DNA from: Rhyzopertha dominica
Lineage: Eukaryota > Arthropoda > Insecta > Coleoptera > Bostrichidae
Assembly (NCBI GenBank): GCA_025024175.1
Contig: QCXZ01000003.1
Location: forward strand, 21,782,392-21,846,391
DNA: 64,000 nucleotides
Direction: 5' to 3'
The position numbers and the translations under genes were made by a program. Every line of letters starts with the position of its first letter. The first letter of the stretch is position 1. Below the pieces are notes generated by a model. That model was not told the DNA's origin. It saw only the letters and a list, made by a program, of their open reading frames with translations, and did not search any database. Below are positions 34,719 through 47,333 of this stretch, piece by piece.

Positions 34719-37700
34719 TGTGTTGTAGTGTTGTTCGAGTTTGTATTTATTGTGTTTGATTTCGTATAAAAAATTTTTTGAAAAATGTATTTTACAGTTT
34801 TTTAATTTAAAATTTTGTGTAAAATCAGTATTTGACATAAAAGTGGGCGGCTCTATTTAAAAAAATGTTAAGTTTGGTCCGGTAGGTACTCGAAAACTGA
34901 ACATCATGTATAAAAATGCTATATCGCTTATCGAGAACTCCTTGGTACTATAATTTTTCTTCGAAACATTTTTCTCTAATATTTCAAATATATTTTGTAT
35001 TGATTGCTGCAAATAATATACTGTGTAACTATTATAAAAATAGTTTTTTCTTTTTGACCTTAACTCACTTAAGTAGACGGTGGTATTTAAAATTTTGCAC
35101 AAAGGCGAATTACAAGCACCCAGCGGCACTGCACCTAACTGGTGCTTGTAGAAAGTATGAAATAAGTTACGTAGATATGCAAGAAAATATCTGTATTATT
35201 TTCTCCATTATCTTCTTGTACCTATTTTTCATTGTATTGAAATATTAAAAAACTTTTTGAATGGTGAAAGGTGTAATAAACCTCATAAGGTAAGTTCTTG
35301 TTGTTATTTATTTTGTACTTTTACTTTTTGTCAATGTTTTAAAGCGAGAGCGATCTTTCCGAAAACATGTTATCTTACATTGACGCTGAAACCATTCACC
35401 CTCGTAGAATAATGCTAGTTTGCAAAAAGCCATTTTTTGCAAATAATATTGTTATAAATGTTAATTTTGTAGTTTTTCTACTAAAGAGAAATCGAAATAG
35501 GTTACTTGTACCTCTATTAAATGCAAGCAAAAGTTATAATGAAAAATACAGGTATTTGTCCAGTAACATGAAGAATGCATTGAACTTAATTTCGTTTGAG
35601 AAAATATATATCTATCAAAATAATTAGTTTAAACTAGACCGTCTGTTTCAAATCGTATTTTATTTGAAATTATTGCCGATCCGGTATAAGTAAATGTTTT
35701 CTAGATTTCAAGAATGCTTTGAAGACGGCATGGCTCAAAATGTTATTATAGAAGACTGTTATTAAATAACTACTATTGTTTTATATTTTCGGTAAAAGAA
35801 CCTCTTACCGAAAGTGAAGCCAATTTTCTAACACCCCGATGAAAAATAGGTTCGTTTGCTCGGTATCTAGATAGCATGCTTCGCTATTTAACAGCGCAGC
35901 AACGCATTCAACTCCTCCTACATTTAGCTTGCAGCATATACAGCATATAAATATTGTCTGTATTTAAAAATAAAAATAACAAATTTTGTGGGTTCTGCAA
36001 CTGCATAATACCAATTTAAAACCCAATGAGATATCTACAATATCAGTCTTAATAAATACTCTGAACTTAAGCAATAAGTGTTTTAAAATTACCACTTTAT
36101 TTAAAAACTATAAAATTAAAATTCCTGCTTTGACGAATTATTAGTTTGCCCGTATGATTTTAGAATCCACCATAGATAAATTAATTAATCTATGAATCCA
36201 CGCAATGTTAAAAACTAGCGAGATTAAATTAATTGAATCACTAAACTGAGTAAGTTGTCGAGCTGTAATGAACGCATTGTACCTATACGCATTTAAGGTA
36301 TCTATGTAGTACCTACATTGTTATGAACTGCTTCGTTAGGCCCCAAAAATCTTTATGTACGTTAATACCTAAGTATAGAGTTTTTAAAAAGATTCATGCG
36401 TCCAGGGCGCTTATGGAAATTATCGATTATATCAGTTTGCCGTCTCTCCGGAAAGTGACGTATACTTGTCATCTGTCGATTGTTGATTTATCTGATATAT
36501 TTTAATATGATAAAACGCCTGGGAGTGTGTATTTTCAATACATTCTGTAGTGTTTTGTGGGATAATTAACTTTAAGGTTGTGGAAAGCTCACATTTCGGA
36601 GCTGTGGGGTGACATTGATTTGCAACCATCAGTACTACCGCCATGCATATTGTAGCTTGGCAACAGTTACAAAAAGGCGGCATAAAGAATTCAGAAATCA
36701 AGCCCTGTATAAATACTGCGTGAGTTCTCAATTTCCGTGATATCAATATATTTGCAAGTGCTTAAAATAGTTTGGACGGCAAAGTGCTCATGACATAACT
36801 GTAATCTGCGGCCACTCTAATTAATGCTACCTAATATATTATCTGACAGACGAGGTATAGAAAGCCCTGCACGCCTTGTTGTTGACATCACTACAAAATA
36901 AAGTACCTACTTGCTTATAGATCAAAGAATAATAAGAGTTATTTCACACAAGTGTATGCTCTCTTCTTATTATTAGTCACCAGTTGCACCTTTCAGTACA
37001 TTAACAAATAGGGACGTTACATGAAGATTTGTTGCTTCCAAACATATGACGTAAAATTTTAAACATACTTGAATAAAACAAGTATGGTTGAATGTTTTAT
37101 CGCAATTGATGGTGTCAATACTTATAGTTATTTGTTTCCAAATTGATGTGGTTCTTCAATTATTTTGCATTTGTATAAGTATAATGTAGTATGTCTGGAT
37201 ACCGGGGATAGATGATTAGTTGCCAGTGGATTGGCTATTTTAATATCTGGGATAAAAACCTGATTAATCTAAAATTAAAGTTTACCTGAACCGCAATTAT
37301 ATTTTTTCAAATTCAGCTTGCGAGGGGCATCCATATACAGTTATAGACCATCCACTAACCATGTGGCAATAGTACCTTTGTAGCAAATGTAGTTTATATC
37401 TGGATGTCTGTTTTTAGAATTAGTTTGCTGGTTATAAGCGTCGTAAGTATAAATGGAATGTTAAAATTCAGACAAAGTGAAATGGGAATGTATTATTTAA
37501 ACCTTTAAACATTTTTTGAGAAATATTTCGAAAACTTAATTTGCTGGGATAACTATTAAATACTAATTTGCTTCTTAATAAACTTTTCTTAAAAAAAGGT
37601 GTAGGTACACATTTTTTGACTGACCGCCTTGTTTAAATTGTGGTATTGCGAGTGTTAAAACATCCAGGTACGACGACCTACAATTATTTAAAATATGTAA

Positions 37701-37945
37701 ACATTTACCTACTTTTAAGATCGAATAAATGAGACTTGAGAAAATTATCTAACCAGCGGCATGAAATGTCTAGCTGTCGGGCATTGCATAATTTATGTCT
37801 AGCGACGCTTTCAGTGGGTGTGACAAAGAAAAATTTTCAAATAACTATAGAATTATTTGCCAATCATTATTATAGGTACTATTTTTATGTTTTATATCGT
37901 ACCACTTTTTTTGTTAGGTCCCTATACATATTGGTACTTTAATTT
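34719..37945. other. Non-coding stretch without recognised genes
   Basis: Several open frames of 60-110 codons occur here and are conserved in copy 2, but they have no family features, and near-identical copies would preserve chance frames equally. It contains a 9-bp-stem hairpin near 35,786-35,812 (TTTCGGTAA) and the small palindrome at 36,164-36,201. Confidence 0.5.
36164..36201. repeat. 24-bp palindrome flanked by a 7-bp direct repeat
   Basis: AATCCAC lies directly before and after a 24-bp palindrome, CATAGATAAATT plus a near-complement with one mismatch. Same architecture as the two small palindromes near 18 kb. Copy 2 has it unchanged at 58,196-58,233. Confidence 0.7.
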
Positions 37946-38766
37946 CAGTGGCGGCTGGTGGCATTTTTATCTGGGAGGGCGCTGATTGAACAATACAAAA
38001 AATATTCCTATTTTAAATACTTTTCTTTTATTTCTTAGAAATGTCCAGTTATCATCGCCACCAAACAATTAACAAAAAAACAAAAAAAACCGCATTTGTC
38101 TTTTCCCATCCGCGCAACCACTAAGTCTTTTCATAAACATTGGCATCAAACTTTCTGGTAAATCCTTTTCGATTTTTGGTAGCTAGNTTGTACTTGATTT
38201 AAATTTAATACAGGCACANGNCGTTTCGTTTTCCTTAATGTTTACCTTNTCCGCCAAATTTAGAGAACTGAAGTTTAATTTAATTAAACCACACACCTTC
38301 ATTTTTGCCTTGAACACAATTTTCCACAAAAAACATCTGTTCGTACGCTTAATAACCGCTCACGTTCGAGTGCATTATTTGCAGGAATGCGCGCTCGTGT
38401 TTCGGGCTGAACGAACTAAGCCCGAAATTTCACTTATAGAATCGCGTGTCGACGCGTGCCGTTTCCATAGCATTAGCCAGAGAACATTGCATTGGCATCG
38501 AAACGCTTTGGGCTTACAGGAATCAGCCCCCCGTCACCCAGCAGGCAAGTGAATCAGATGGCTTGCTGGTTCCCGCAGTGCCGGCGCTGAATGCAAATCT
38601 ACATAAGATTGTAAATTAAATACCTATGGGTAATAACTAATAATGTGTATATTAGATCATTAGATGTAAATGTAAATAAATATTTAAATTTAATTGAATT
38701 CAATGTACCTAGTCACTTGCGTAGGGAGGGCGGCGCCCCGCAGCCCTCCCTCACCAGCCGCCACTG
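37946..38766. mobile_element. Non-autonomous hAT-like element, CAGTGGCGGCTGGTG termini
   Basis: About 820 bp, beginning CAGTGGCGGCTGGTGGC and ending with the inverted form CACCAGCCGCCACTG. Sub-terminal GGGAGGGC boxes are also inverted. Flanking octamers (TTTAATTT and TTTTTTTT) match at 6 of 8, compatible with an old 8-bp target duplication. No transposase. Four N bases fall in or near the centre; copy 2 carries the same element with many one-base length differences. Confidence 0.65.
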
Positions 38767-41591
38767 TTTTTTTTTGTGCTAAAAGGTTTTTGCTTTTCTT
38801 CTTATGATACTATAAAACAGTGTTAGTTCATACATACTAATCTGTATACTGTTTCAATAATTTACACGTTCTAATATACATTTTTCTTTATTCCTTGTAT
38901 TATATATTACAGTATTACCCTTGTGTATACATATTATAGTGTGCTCACCTTATGGGATTTATCGCGGACACCTATTTTGCTAATTTATCTCTGTATGGTG
39001 GCGGTACGTAGCGGTAAACATCGGAACTGCTACATGGTATTAAATGCGGTAAATCTGAGCTTTGAATTTCGTTAAAGGGGAATATCAGACTGTACCCCTT
39101 CCATCAAATGTCTGCATTACACGACCAGGACCAATGAGCGCGGGTGAGGGAACGCGGGGATCAAACAACTTCTAATAACAGCGTGATTGATATACGATAT
39201 ACGTGCACCTGCACGAGCCATCGAAAAATGAGCATTTTCGACTTTCGCGATTTCACACATCATGACATGCAAATTGCAAAGTTCGGATACGCAATAGCTA
39301 TTAATAAAATCTCTATGTTAAAAAACTGTTTCATACAAAGATCGCTGGCAATTTATAGACAAATTTTGTTAATTTGGCTAATTAGGTAGGAGCGTTTACA
39401 TTTGCGACTATACCTACTTTGATATTTATTTCGTAGTTTATGAATTTTTGGTAAAGCATAGCTTTTTAATATTAAGGGATTTTTTAACTTTAATTTGTAT
39501 TGAAGATTACTATCTATCTGTATATTAACAATCCTATTAGGTAACATTCTGGATAAAGAAGACGTGTTAAAAGTTAAACCAATATGGAATTTATGAAATT
39601 AAATGCTCCCCATATGAAAAAAGTACACAGGCCAAACACAATATAGGTGCCTAAGTATTAAGCCGGGACCACGTTAGTAAAAAATTTGCGTTGTGCAGAA
39701 CGCCGTAAAAATGTATTTTAATAATGTAGTGCATACGTGTGCGGCGCATAAAAATCAACGTAAAAATATCTGTCGCGCACGATGCAAGCTATCCGTAGGT
39801 TGGTGGTTTTTTTGACTAACATCAAAAGGAATTTGCGCTGAAACATAGACGCTATGTAGACGCTTCAAAAATGAAAACAAGATTTGTTGCAAAACACATA
39901 CTAAACACAATGGATATTTTCCTGCTGTTGACATCAGGGCATCAGGTCTTCATGTCAGATGTTTGAATTCTCTGAATTACTGTTAGTGTAACTGGTCCAA
40001 AGAAGATGTGCGACGTTCATTGTCCTGTATAATTTGATATCAAAACAAAATAACCAGAAAAACAAAAAAGATTAAGACTTCTAGAACAAACCACTGTATC
40101 ACAGAAAAGCAAACAAATGGGATGACAGTATTTCCTGAAGTCTAAAATCAGCTGCAAATCTCTGAAGGTGCTGCTTTTTATTCGCACGGGCCGAACGCTT
40201 ACGAACGGCACACAACACAAATTGTTAATAATGTGAACCCAAGCTTTAGATTCAAAGGCCATAATATGCATCACGTAAACAATGGAGACAAAGAAAAGTC
40301 CCCACTAGAACTGCATAATATGCCAGTAGCAGATCCCGGATTTATCATAACCAACGTCAAAAATATAAAACTGTTAACACGTGTCCAACTTGATCCCCTT
40401 AGAGGCTATTTATCTATATGAAACGCGTTTTAAACCATCTGCTAAATACAGATCTTACACCTCGAAATAACTCATTTAACACAACAGAATAGCCGAATAT
40501 GTAACATAAACAAATTCTTCCCCATATGTTTGACTGGCTTTTATTGTTTTGATTAGTTATAGTTGTTAAGCCACTGAAGAGTTCAGCGGAGAGGTTGAAA
40601 TGCTGGCATTTACCTATGTATTATTGGTTTTGCGAAAATTCAATTTGGAAACAGAATTTAAAGACGTATTTGGTTATAAAACATTAACAACAGATCCATT
40701 TATTCTTATTATTTGTCTCTTTACCTAATTATCTTCAAGTTTTTGAACATAAGTTCCTATTGATCCTATTAAATTTATCACAGCACATCTCTTATTATGT
40801 TACATTAGGTGTCCGAAACCGTATCTCATTTACTACGTAGTCGATGAAATAACAAACATTGTAGCCTGACCTACCCTCACACGACTTATCTTCGGGAGTC
40901 TGGTTTGTCAAGGCTTGCAAGACTGTTTTATTCGATTGTTTTTCGAAGTATTATCGCACGGACCCGTCTGGTTATAATAAAACGTATCTGAGATTTGAAC
41001 TGCTGCGGAACAGTAAACGTAATATTGAATGATCTGATTTCTTTTGCCTGTTAGACAAAGTACTTATAAAGAGGTAGTCAATAAATCGTACGAGGAATAA
41101 CAACCCAAGCATTTATAAAAAACCGAGTTCATCTTTTAATGGCATATCCTGCGATAGGCGTAGGCGTTACTCTTAGAAAGCTATGTTGGCAGTTTGTATT
41201 TCGCATATAAGTACACGAACATTTACGGAGATTACACGTTCATTATACGAACTAAAAAAGTGATTTGTAAGACAGTATGGCTGCATAAGACATTAGATTT
41301 TGCGTTTAATACGTATTATAATACAAATTTATATGGATATACTATTTATGATTGGAACTCGTATTCTGCATTCGCATAACTATAGCATCACTTGGCAACA
41401 TCGGCAAAGGAACGGTTTTAAAGTAGGGGACATGAGGGGTACTCAAAATGCCGGTAATGTCAATTACTTCTATTTTACAAATTCGTTACAGCGCCATCAA
41501 ACGTCTGCCCCCAGAAACACTCGCATTTCGCCCCCAAAATCTGTCCGTTTTTTCGCANTGTAGGTGAGCACACTATAATATGTATACACAA
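38767..41591. other. Non-coding stretch with one Penelope fragment
   Basis: Nothing recognised apart from the reverse transcriptase fragment near 39.4 kb. Short open frames show no family features. Confidence 0.45.
39380..39547 (-). pseudogene. Penelope-like reverse transcriptase N-terminal fragment
   Basis: The minus-strand frame reads KLKLKNPLILKSYALPKIHK then LRNKYQSRYS. NPxxPRxYGLPKIHKxxxPxRPIVS is a signature of Penelope-like reverse transcriptases; the core LPKIHK is intact and the flanks have drifted. The surrounding sequence has no further RT motifs. In copy 2 the region is further broken by indels. Confidence 0.6.
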
Positions 41592-42905
41592 CAGGAGCGC
41601 CAACTTTTAGAAAACCTCGTGGGTGCTCATGCTAACATAATCGTGAAAATAGTATCTATGAATCCGTCCAATAGGGCTCAATAGGTACACATGCAATATG
41701 ACAGAAATATGTATGATATAAATAGAAAGATACGTAAGAGAAAAAAATAAGTACAAAGATGCTAGATTTGTTCTAGTACCTTTGTTGGTACCAGCAACAA
41801 ACTTTTTTATGAAAGAAACTGTGTTCAATTCACTACAGAACGAGAGGTAGAATGTGGAGTACTCTTTTTTGAAACCAAACATATACGAAAAAAATATAAA
41901 ATAATACTGTATTGGTAACGGCAACCTCATCGGGGAGGTATATAAACTACGTCTCAAATTATTCGACACAAGTTAAAATAAACTTTGTAAAACAGATGAA
42001 ACAGAATTATTAAAAGAAAAGATTCACAATTTATTGAAAAAAATTTAAAAAATTAGAAAATTTACTAATACACAATTCATACCCGAGGGCGTTGATAAAT
42101 AAAATCTTCTATTCTACTACTGATTTATCAAAACTTCATGTAACGCAAACACAGCTAACGGTAGTATGCAGAGTGACGTGGGGTAAAGGGTAAATCATGA
42201 TCCTATGGTTGACAAAAACCTACAAACAGTAGATCATAGAATGTATGTATCCCTACCAAACATTACTAGGTTGACAACAAAATTATTCAGAACGTTTAAA
42301 AAATGAAAACATAAAAATTACAATTGAGAACAAGAAGCATGGCTCAACCCTACTCGCAACACTAAAATCAAAAATACCTGCAAAATATCATGCAAATGTT
42401 CTATAATATATGTTTGGAATGTGAGGATTGTGAAGGCAAGTACACATAGGACAGATATCACAATGGATGGTTAATAGATTGGCCGTCTACAAAAGTGATA
42501 TAACTAAACAAAGGGATAGATGATCACTTACTGAACACATGGACATCATATTAAGTGGGCTAATGTGAAAATTTAGGATAAAGAAATTAATACAAACAAG
42601 AGATTAATACTTGAAATGGTTCACATAAATCAAAATTCCAATATAATAAATAAAAAAATCAGATATTAAAAAACTGAGCAACATTTCCACGTACTTACTT
42701 TCACAAGAAATTCTAAAACAAGGCTGGGTGGATAGACGCTCTAATTTGATAAATTTGACAAAGAGTTTTTTTTTATATCTGCGATAAGTCAGTTTGAATT
42801 TATGATACATGTGTTGAAGCCTATTTGGTCGTGGGTGCTCCGCACCCACAATTTACTTCTCGTGGGTGCTGGAGCACCCGAGCACCCATGGAGTCGGCGC
42901 CCCTG
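41592..42905. mobile_element. Non-autonomous hAT element with 8-bp target duplication
   Basis: A 1,314-bp element starting CAGGAGCGCCAACT and ending AGTCGGCGCCCCTG, its inverse with two changes. ATACACAA occurs exactly before (41,584-41,591) and after (42,906-42,913), an 8-bp target duplication as for hAT. Sub-terminal CGTGGGTGCTC boxes are repeated, three of them near the right end. No transposase frame was found. Copy 2 contains the left end and runs off the window. Confidence 0.88.
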
Positions 42906-42913
42906 ATACACAA

Positions 42914-45900
42914 GGGTATTACCAAAGTATTACACTCACCTATGAACTGGGAAAATGTGACACATTTCCATATTTCGATAAATTGGTTACTTTAACTCCG
43001 CTTATGCATAAAGGCGGCGTCATTTTCAAACTTCGTCCTGCCTAAACAAATATAGACGTATATATAGTGTCCCGGACTTTTTAATAGCAAATTTTAGTCC
43101 CAGTATTTTTGTTTTTTTTAATCTGTAGCGGTTTTACCAGGGTTTGAGAAATAGTTCTGAGCAATCCGTTTCGCATATACTGGTATACAACGATATAGGT
43201 CATTTAATATTCAGCGAGCTTATACGTCCTATTTTCAGTTTGTCTGCGGATAGTGAGATCTCGGCTCCTAACCATCGGATTGACCTCGAGTATTTATTAG
43301 GTGGTAGCTTATGGACTGTAGACGTCTTAAAATCACATGGCTGCTGTCCTTGGGATCAAAATGCCTATTTGTCATAAGAAAATTTAATATATTTTTTCAT
43401 GGATGTCGTTCAACGTGATTTTTTATGATATGACAAAGCATGTAAAATTTTGATTTACCTTACGTCGGACAGTGGTGTGCCTATGGGCGGGGGGGGGGGG
43501 GGGGGCAAAAATGTTATTTTATATGTACCTAAGTACTTATCTGTTAGGTGGCAACACCCGTGTATGTGGGGCTTCGATTAATTTTTATATCGAGCATTTG
43601 CAGATAAAACGACTTTTTTAAACTTGTTTCTACTTGGAAAACTACTTCCGTATAATTGGGTTAGTAATAATATAACTTCTAGCCTTATTAGAGTAGTAAT
43701 TGTGTAGGGTCCCCTAAGCAATACTCGCACTAGAAACTTTTGTTTGCACTTCAGGACAAAGTAAATAACTTTAACTTTTGTTAAATAATAATCTTATTTT
43801 CGAAAGTGAGAAAGACAACCTCCACCTGAAATTAATTTAAATAATATATATCCCGTTGTTGTCTGCCTCTTTAGGCATGTAATGAACCGTATTATTAGAG
43901 TGCAGCTAACAGTGATACTGCCGTTATATATTTGCAGCTACCATAAATCTAAATAATAGGCGTGATTCAGATGGATCACATCAGGAACGCAGACAAGAAT
44001 CCTGCCAAATATTTTCGTTGCTGGGCTAAGGAACAGATGACTCACGAGACAATTGCATCTCAAATTGCATGACGAGCTAATTTTAGTAGTTGTGTTCTTA
44101 TTATACCACTGAGCCGATAGATTTCTTTGTAGGTAAGGTGTAAAGTATTCTTCTTATAATAAAATCTGTACTATCAAGTTAAGAGGCACCCATTACATGG
44201 GGTAAAAATATAAAAGAAATACTTAACGGCAGTGGTACTGGTTACAGATTATTAAATTATGTATTACTGCCCATTTAGGACTGTCAGAAAAGTGGAAGTA
44301 CAGATATCCCGAATTTTAAGTATGTAAATTGCCTATAATAGCCAGTGTACTTCAAACTTGTTTACTGAACATTTGAAGTCAATTTATTGCAATGTTGTGA
44401 TAATTATAACTTTATCTTAAATCTGTTGATTTATGTAATGTATTTTTTATGATGTAATGCTGAAACGCTTTAAAACAGTTTCTGCTAATTTCCTTCATCC
44501 ATTGGTGCGCCACTTTTGATATTGTTGCAATAATTTTTTAATCTTTCTTTATCCCTTCTGACGTCACCTTAACAAACCTTGTCCGATAAATCCACTGTCC
44601 TGTCCTTATTTTTAACTTTTTACTGCACTTTTTAATGTAAGTGGTTTTTAAAAAGTTTTTTATTAGATTAATTTCAACTTTTTAGTGTTATAGTTTGTAT
44701 TAGTAAAATTTCGTAGTGGATGTTCTAATATACGACATCTACTGACAAACCAAGATTTTTTTATATAAAAATTAAATTAAGCTGATTAGTCCTAACTAAT
44801 GAATAAATCAGGGTTCTTTAAATCGATTCATGTATTGTTATCGGGAGAAAGTGTTCAAAATGTCAATTAGTTAAGGAAAAGTTGGTTAACTAGCGGTTAC
44901 AACATTAGTACCACATAAATAATTGGGGTGAATTAAATAAAGTGTGGTAATGACGTTTTCTTGTTACAAATTGCAATTTTACACTTGTTCTAGGGGCGGG
45001 TGTTTTCAGGTCCGTGTAATCGTAGATTCACTGCCGGAGGAACTAAATTCGGTATAAGTGCGCATCTGAACTCAAGCTTGAGGAGCTTCTGAGATTGCTA
45101 CGTATTACAATTCCTAAAGGTCCTAAATTACCAAAGATGCAAGGAATTGCCAGACGCAATGTGTTAACATAAGACATAATCTCATTTTTATAATTTATTT
45201 TTTAATAATAAAATTTCTAGCTGCTGAATGCATTTTTTTTTGTTTACACCACAATTAGACAGCCGCATTTAACATTTTTATTTAATGGTGGTATTTTGTA
45301 TGAAACCGTGATAAATGTTAGTCTCGTTCGATATTATTAATAACATCGTGAATATAAGCGAGTAGGTATGCCTTATAGAAGCTGTACATACACTGTAGAT
45401 AACATCTTAAGTGTGCTTTTCGATACCATTTACCTAAACATAACATCGTCGTTTCTGCAAATAGGGAATTGCAGTTTAAAAGGTTGCCATTCATTACAGA
45501 GCACATTCAGCTGACGATACTGATACACGTGACGACATCCAGAAGAATATTCTTACATTTATAAACAGTTCAGGTATAGTAATGTTACGTTGTGGAGATA
45601 AAACCTCTGCGGATTAGGCAACCAGATCGACACGATGTTTGCGTGATTGTCTAAGGTCGTGTTCTGACCTTCGAGCATATTGGATTGCTCGGAAACTTTC
45701 GATGGGGGTATGCAATGTAGCCAACGAAAAGAGCGCGCGGAAGTTCCGATTTGAAAACTAGTGAGGTAAGCGAAATCCGAGCGAACAGAGCGACAATGTG
45801 TTTGTAATATGTTCGAATGCTAGCGAGTGCAGTATGGTATTCCGAATAGTGATTTCCTGAATTAGTAGTGTTATAGCACTAGTGTTTTGAGCTAGTTGTG

Positions 45901-46644
45901 TTTGGATTTAATATATTTCGGTACAAGCGGGTAAGTCAGATCTGGATTATTTTTTTTCAAATCCCGCACTTGTACCTAACAGTAATATACCTATTGCAAA
46001 TATTCCAACGTGGGTTCGGGAAACAACCGCACATGTTATACTGCAATGATGCAACTATGGATCGGCAATAAATATTTAATTGACAATGACTGCAAAATAT
46101 ATTTCATACAGCTGCCTCTGTATAACTTTTTATGTGGTATAAGATGAATGGTAGTGCAACGGTGCCGCCCGTATAATTACAAGTACTTGCTCACTGCGGT
46201 CACCGACCGGAAACGCAAAATCGTGCTTTCTGCTTGGAAGGAGACCTAATTTATGATTCATTTACAGTGCTTACACACATTTTGTAAATCCGTACAGAGC
46301 TTGTCATCTTCGCTTTATTCGGAGAACGGGCCAGCCATTCAAAGGAATTAATATAATTTTTATTCTAAATATAGATTAATAAGAAAAATACTACCCACTT
46401 GAACTGTTCTACACTGTTAATTATTAATTCGACGATCATTTTGGGTAGTTATAGCCCATCAACAATAACAGTATAAACAATAATTATAAAATTTAATGAT
46501 CACTTGTATTGATTGACTTACTTTTTAATGACTCATTTTATCAGCAAAAAGATGGTTTACCTATAGGTAACCCACTATTTCGATCCACTCCTAGCAGAAA
46601 TATTCATAAATGAGAAAACAACACTTAAAAAATAGTTTATTAAA
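42914..46644. other. Non-coding stretch without recognised genes
   Basis: No host gene recognised; short open frames carry no family features. It contains a 17-G run at 43,489-43,505, preceded by CAGTGGTGTGCCTATGGG, which resembles the terminus of a hAT-like element whose other end I could not find. Confidence 0.45.
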
Positions 46645-47039
46645 ACACATTGATCTTGATTCTGTACGTTGGTGACATATTGTGCATTTGGACAGTAACA
46701 GAGAGGCAGATAATTGGTTAAATTATATAAACACAATAAACTCCAAAAATAAATTTACCGTAGAGAAGGAACGAGACATGAAAATAAACTTTTAGACAAA
46801 ACGGTTTAACAAAAATTGAAAACAAAATTGCGTTTAAACCTTAATAGTAACCCTACATCGACATATACAATCATACCGGAACCATTATATCAATCAGCTC
46901 ACATAAAACAGTGCATTTAATATTTAATAGCTATACAGACAGTTTGATCTTAAAAGCATTTTCTTTGTCTAATGCTAACTTTGAAAAAGAATTATTAAAT
47001 ATTAAATACACTACGAACAACACAACTCAACAAATATAG
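46645..47039 (+). pseudogene. Penelope-like reverse transcriptase C-terminal fragment
   Basis: One frame reads ILYVGDILCIWTVTERQ, the catalytic YVDDI motif with one aspartate changed to glycine. Another frame continues NWLNYINTINSKNKFTVEKE and NSNPTSTYTIIPEP, and a third reads AFSLSNANFEKELLNIKY; these follow in the order expected for the thumb region of Penelope-like RT. Several frame changes and the lost aspartate show it is inactive. Confidence 0.75.
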
Positions 47040-47233
47040 TTAAAATTCGCGACCAGAGTTAGACTGAAATCTTAGTCTTTTTGGGTCTGATATCGAAATA
47101 AGGTCGCCGTTTCGCCCGCGCTCGTTAGAGGCATCATCAGGACAGGAATAAGGAGTACGAAATATAGTGCGAACCTCACACGAGAAACACGTCCGAAATG
47201 TACCAAATTCCAAGGATTTAATGTTGAACATAC

Positions 47234-47333
47234 NNNNNNNNNNNNNNNNNNNNNNNNNNNNNNNNNNNNNNNNNNNNNNNNNNNNNNNNNNNNNNNNNNN
47301 NNNNNNNNNNNNNNNNNNNNNNNNNNNNNNNNN
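47234..47333. other. Assembly gap (100 N)
   Basis: Exactly 100 consecutive N, the conventional placeholder for a gap of unknown size. Sequence before it ends near a CTGATGATG...GCGAAAC motif and sequence after it starts inside a retrotransposon gag, so the two sides belong to different contigs. Confidence 0.97.

Larger units (their letters stand above)
27315..41952 (+). repeat. Copy 1 of a 14.6-kb near-identical repeat
   Basis: This stretch matches 49,300-64,000 base for base over long runs, with scattered substitutions, many one-base indels and a few larger differences. It starts in STX17 intron 2, includes STX17 exons 3 and 4, and continues through non-coding DNA; the match is still running where the window ends. 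Nine single N bases fall in this copy and none in copy 2. A 917-bp TTAA-flanked element is present here only. Confidence 0.95.

Noticed and set aside
34916..35248. 110-codon open frame, present in both copies
   Set aside because: No family features, low-complexity aromatic-rich translation typical of AT-rich non-coding DNA. Conservation between near-identical copies is not evidence of function, and an opposite-strand frame of 90 codons is equally conserved.
36432..36746. 104-codon minus-strand frame found in both copies
   Set aside because: No recognisable domain, no splice context and no codon pattern unlike its surroundings.
41607..41969. 120-codon minus-strand frame inside the hAT element
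   Set aside because: No hAT transposase motifs; hydrophobic translation consistent with chance in AT-rich DNA.
43144..43377. 77-codon plus-strand frame
   Set aside because: Ordinary looking composition but no domain, no supporting splice sites and no second copy for comparison.
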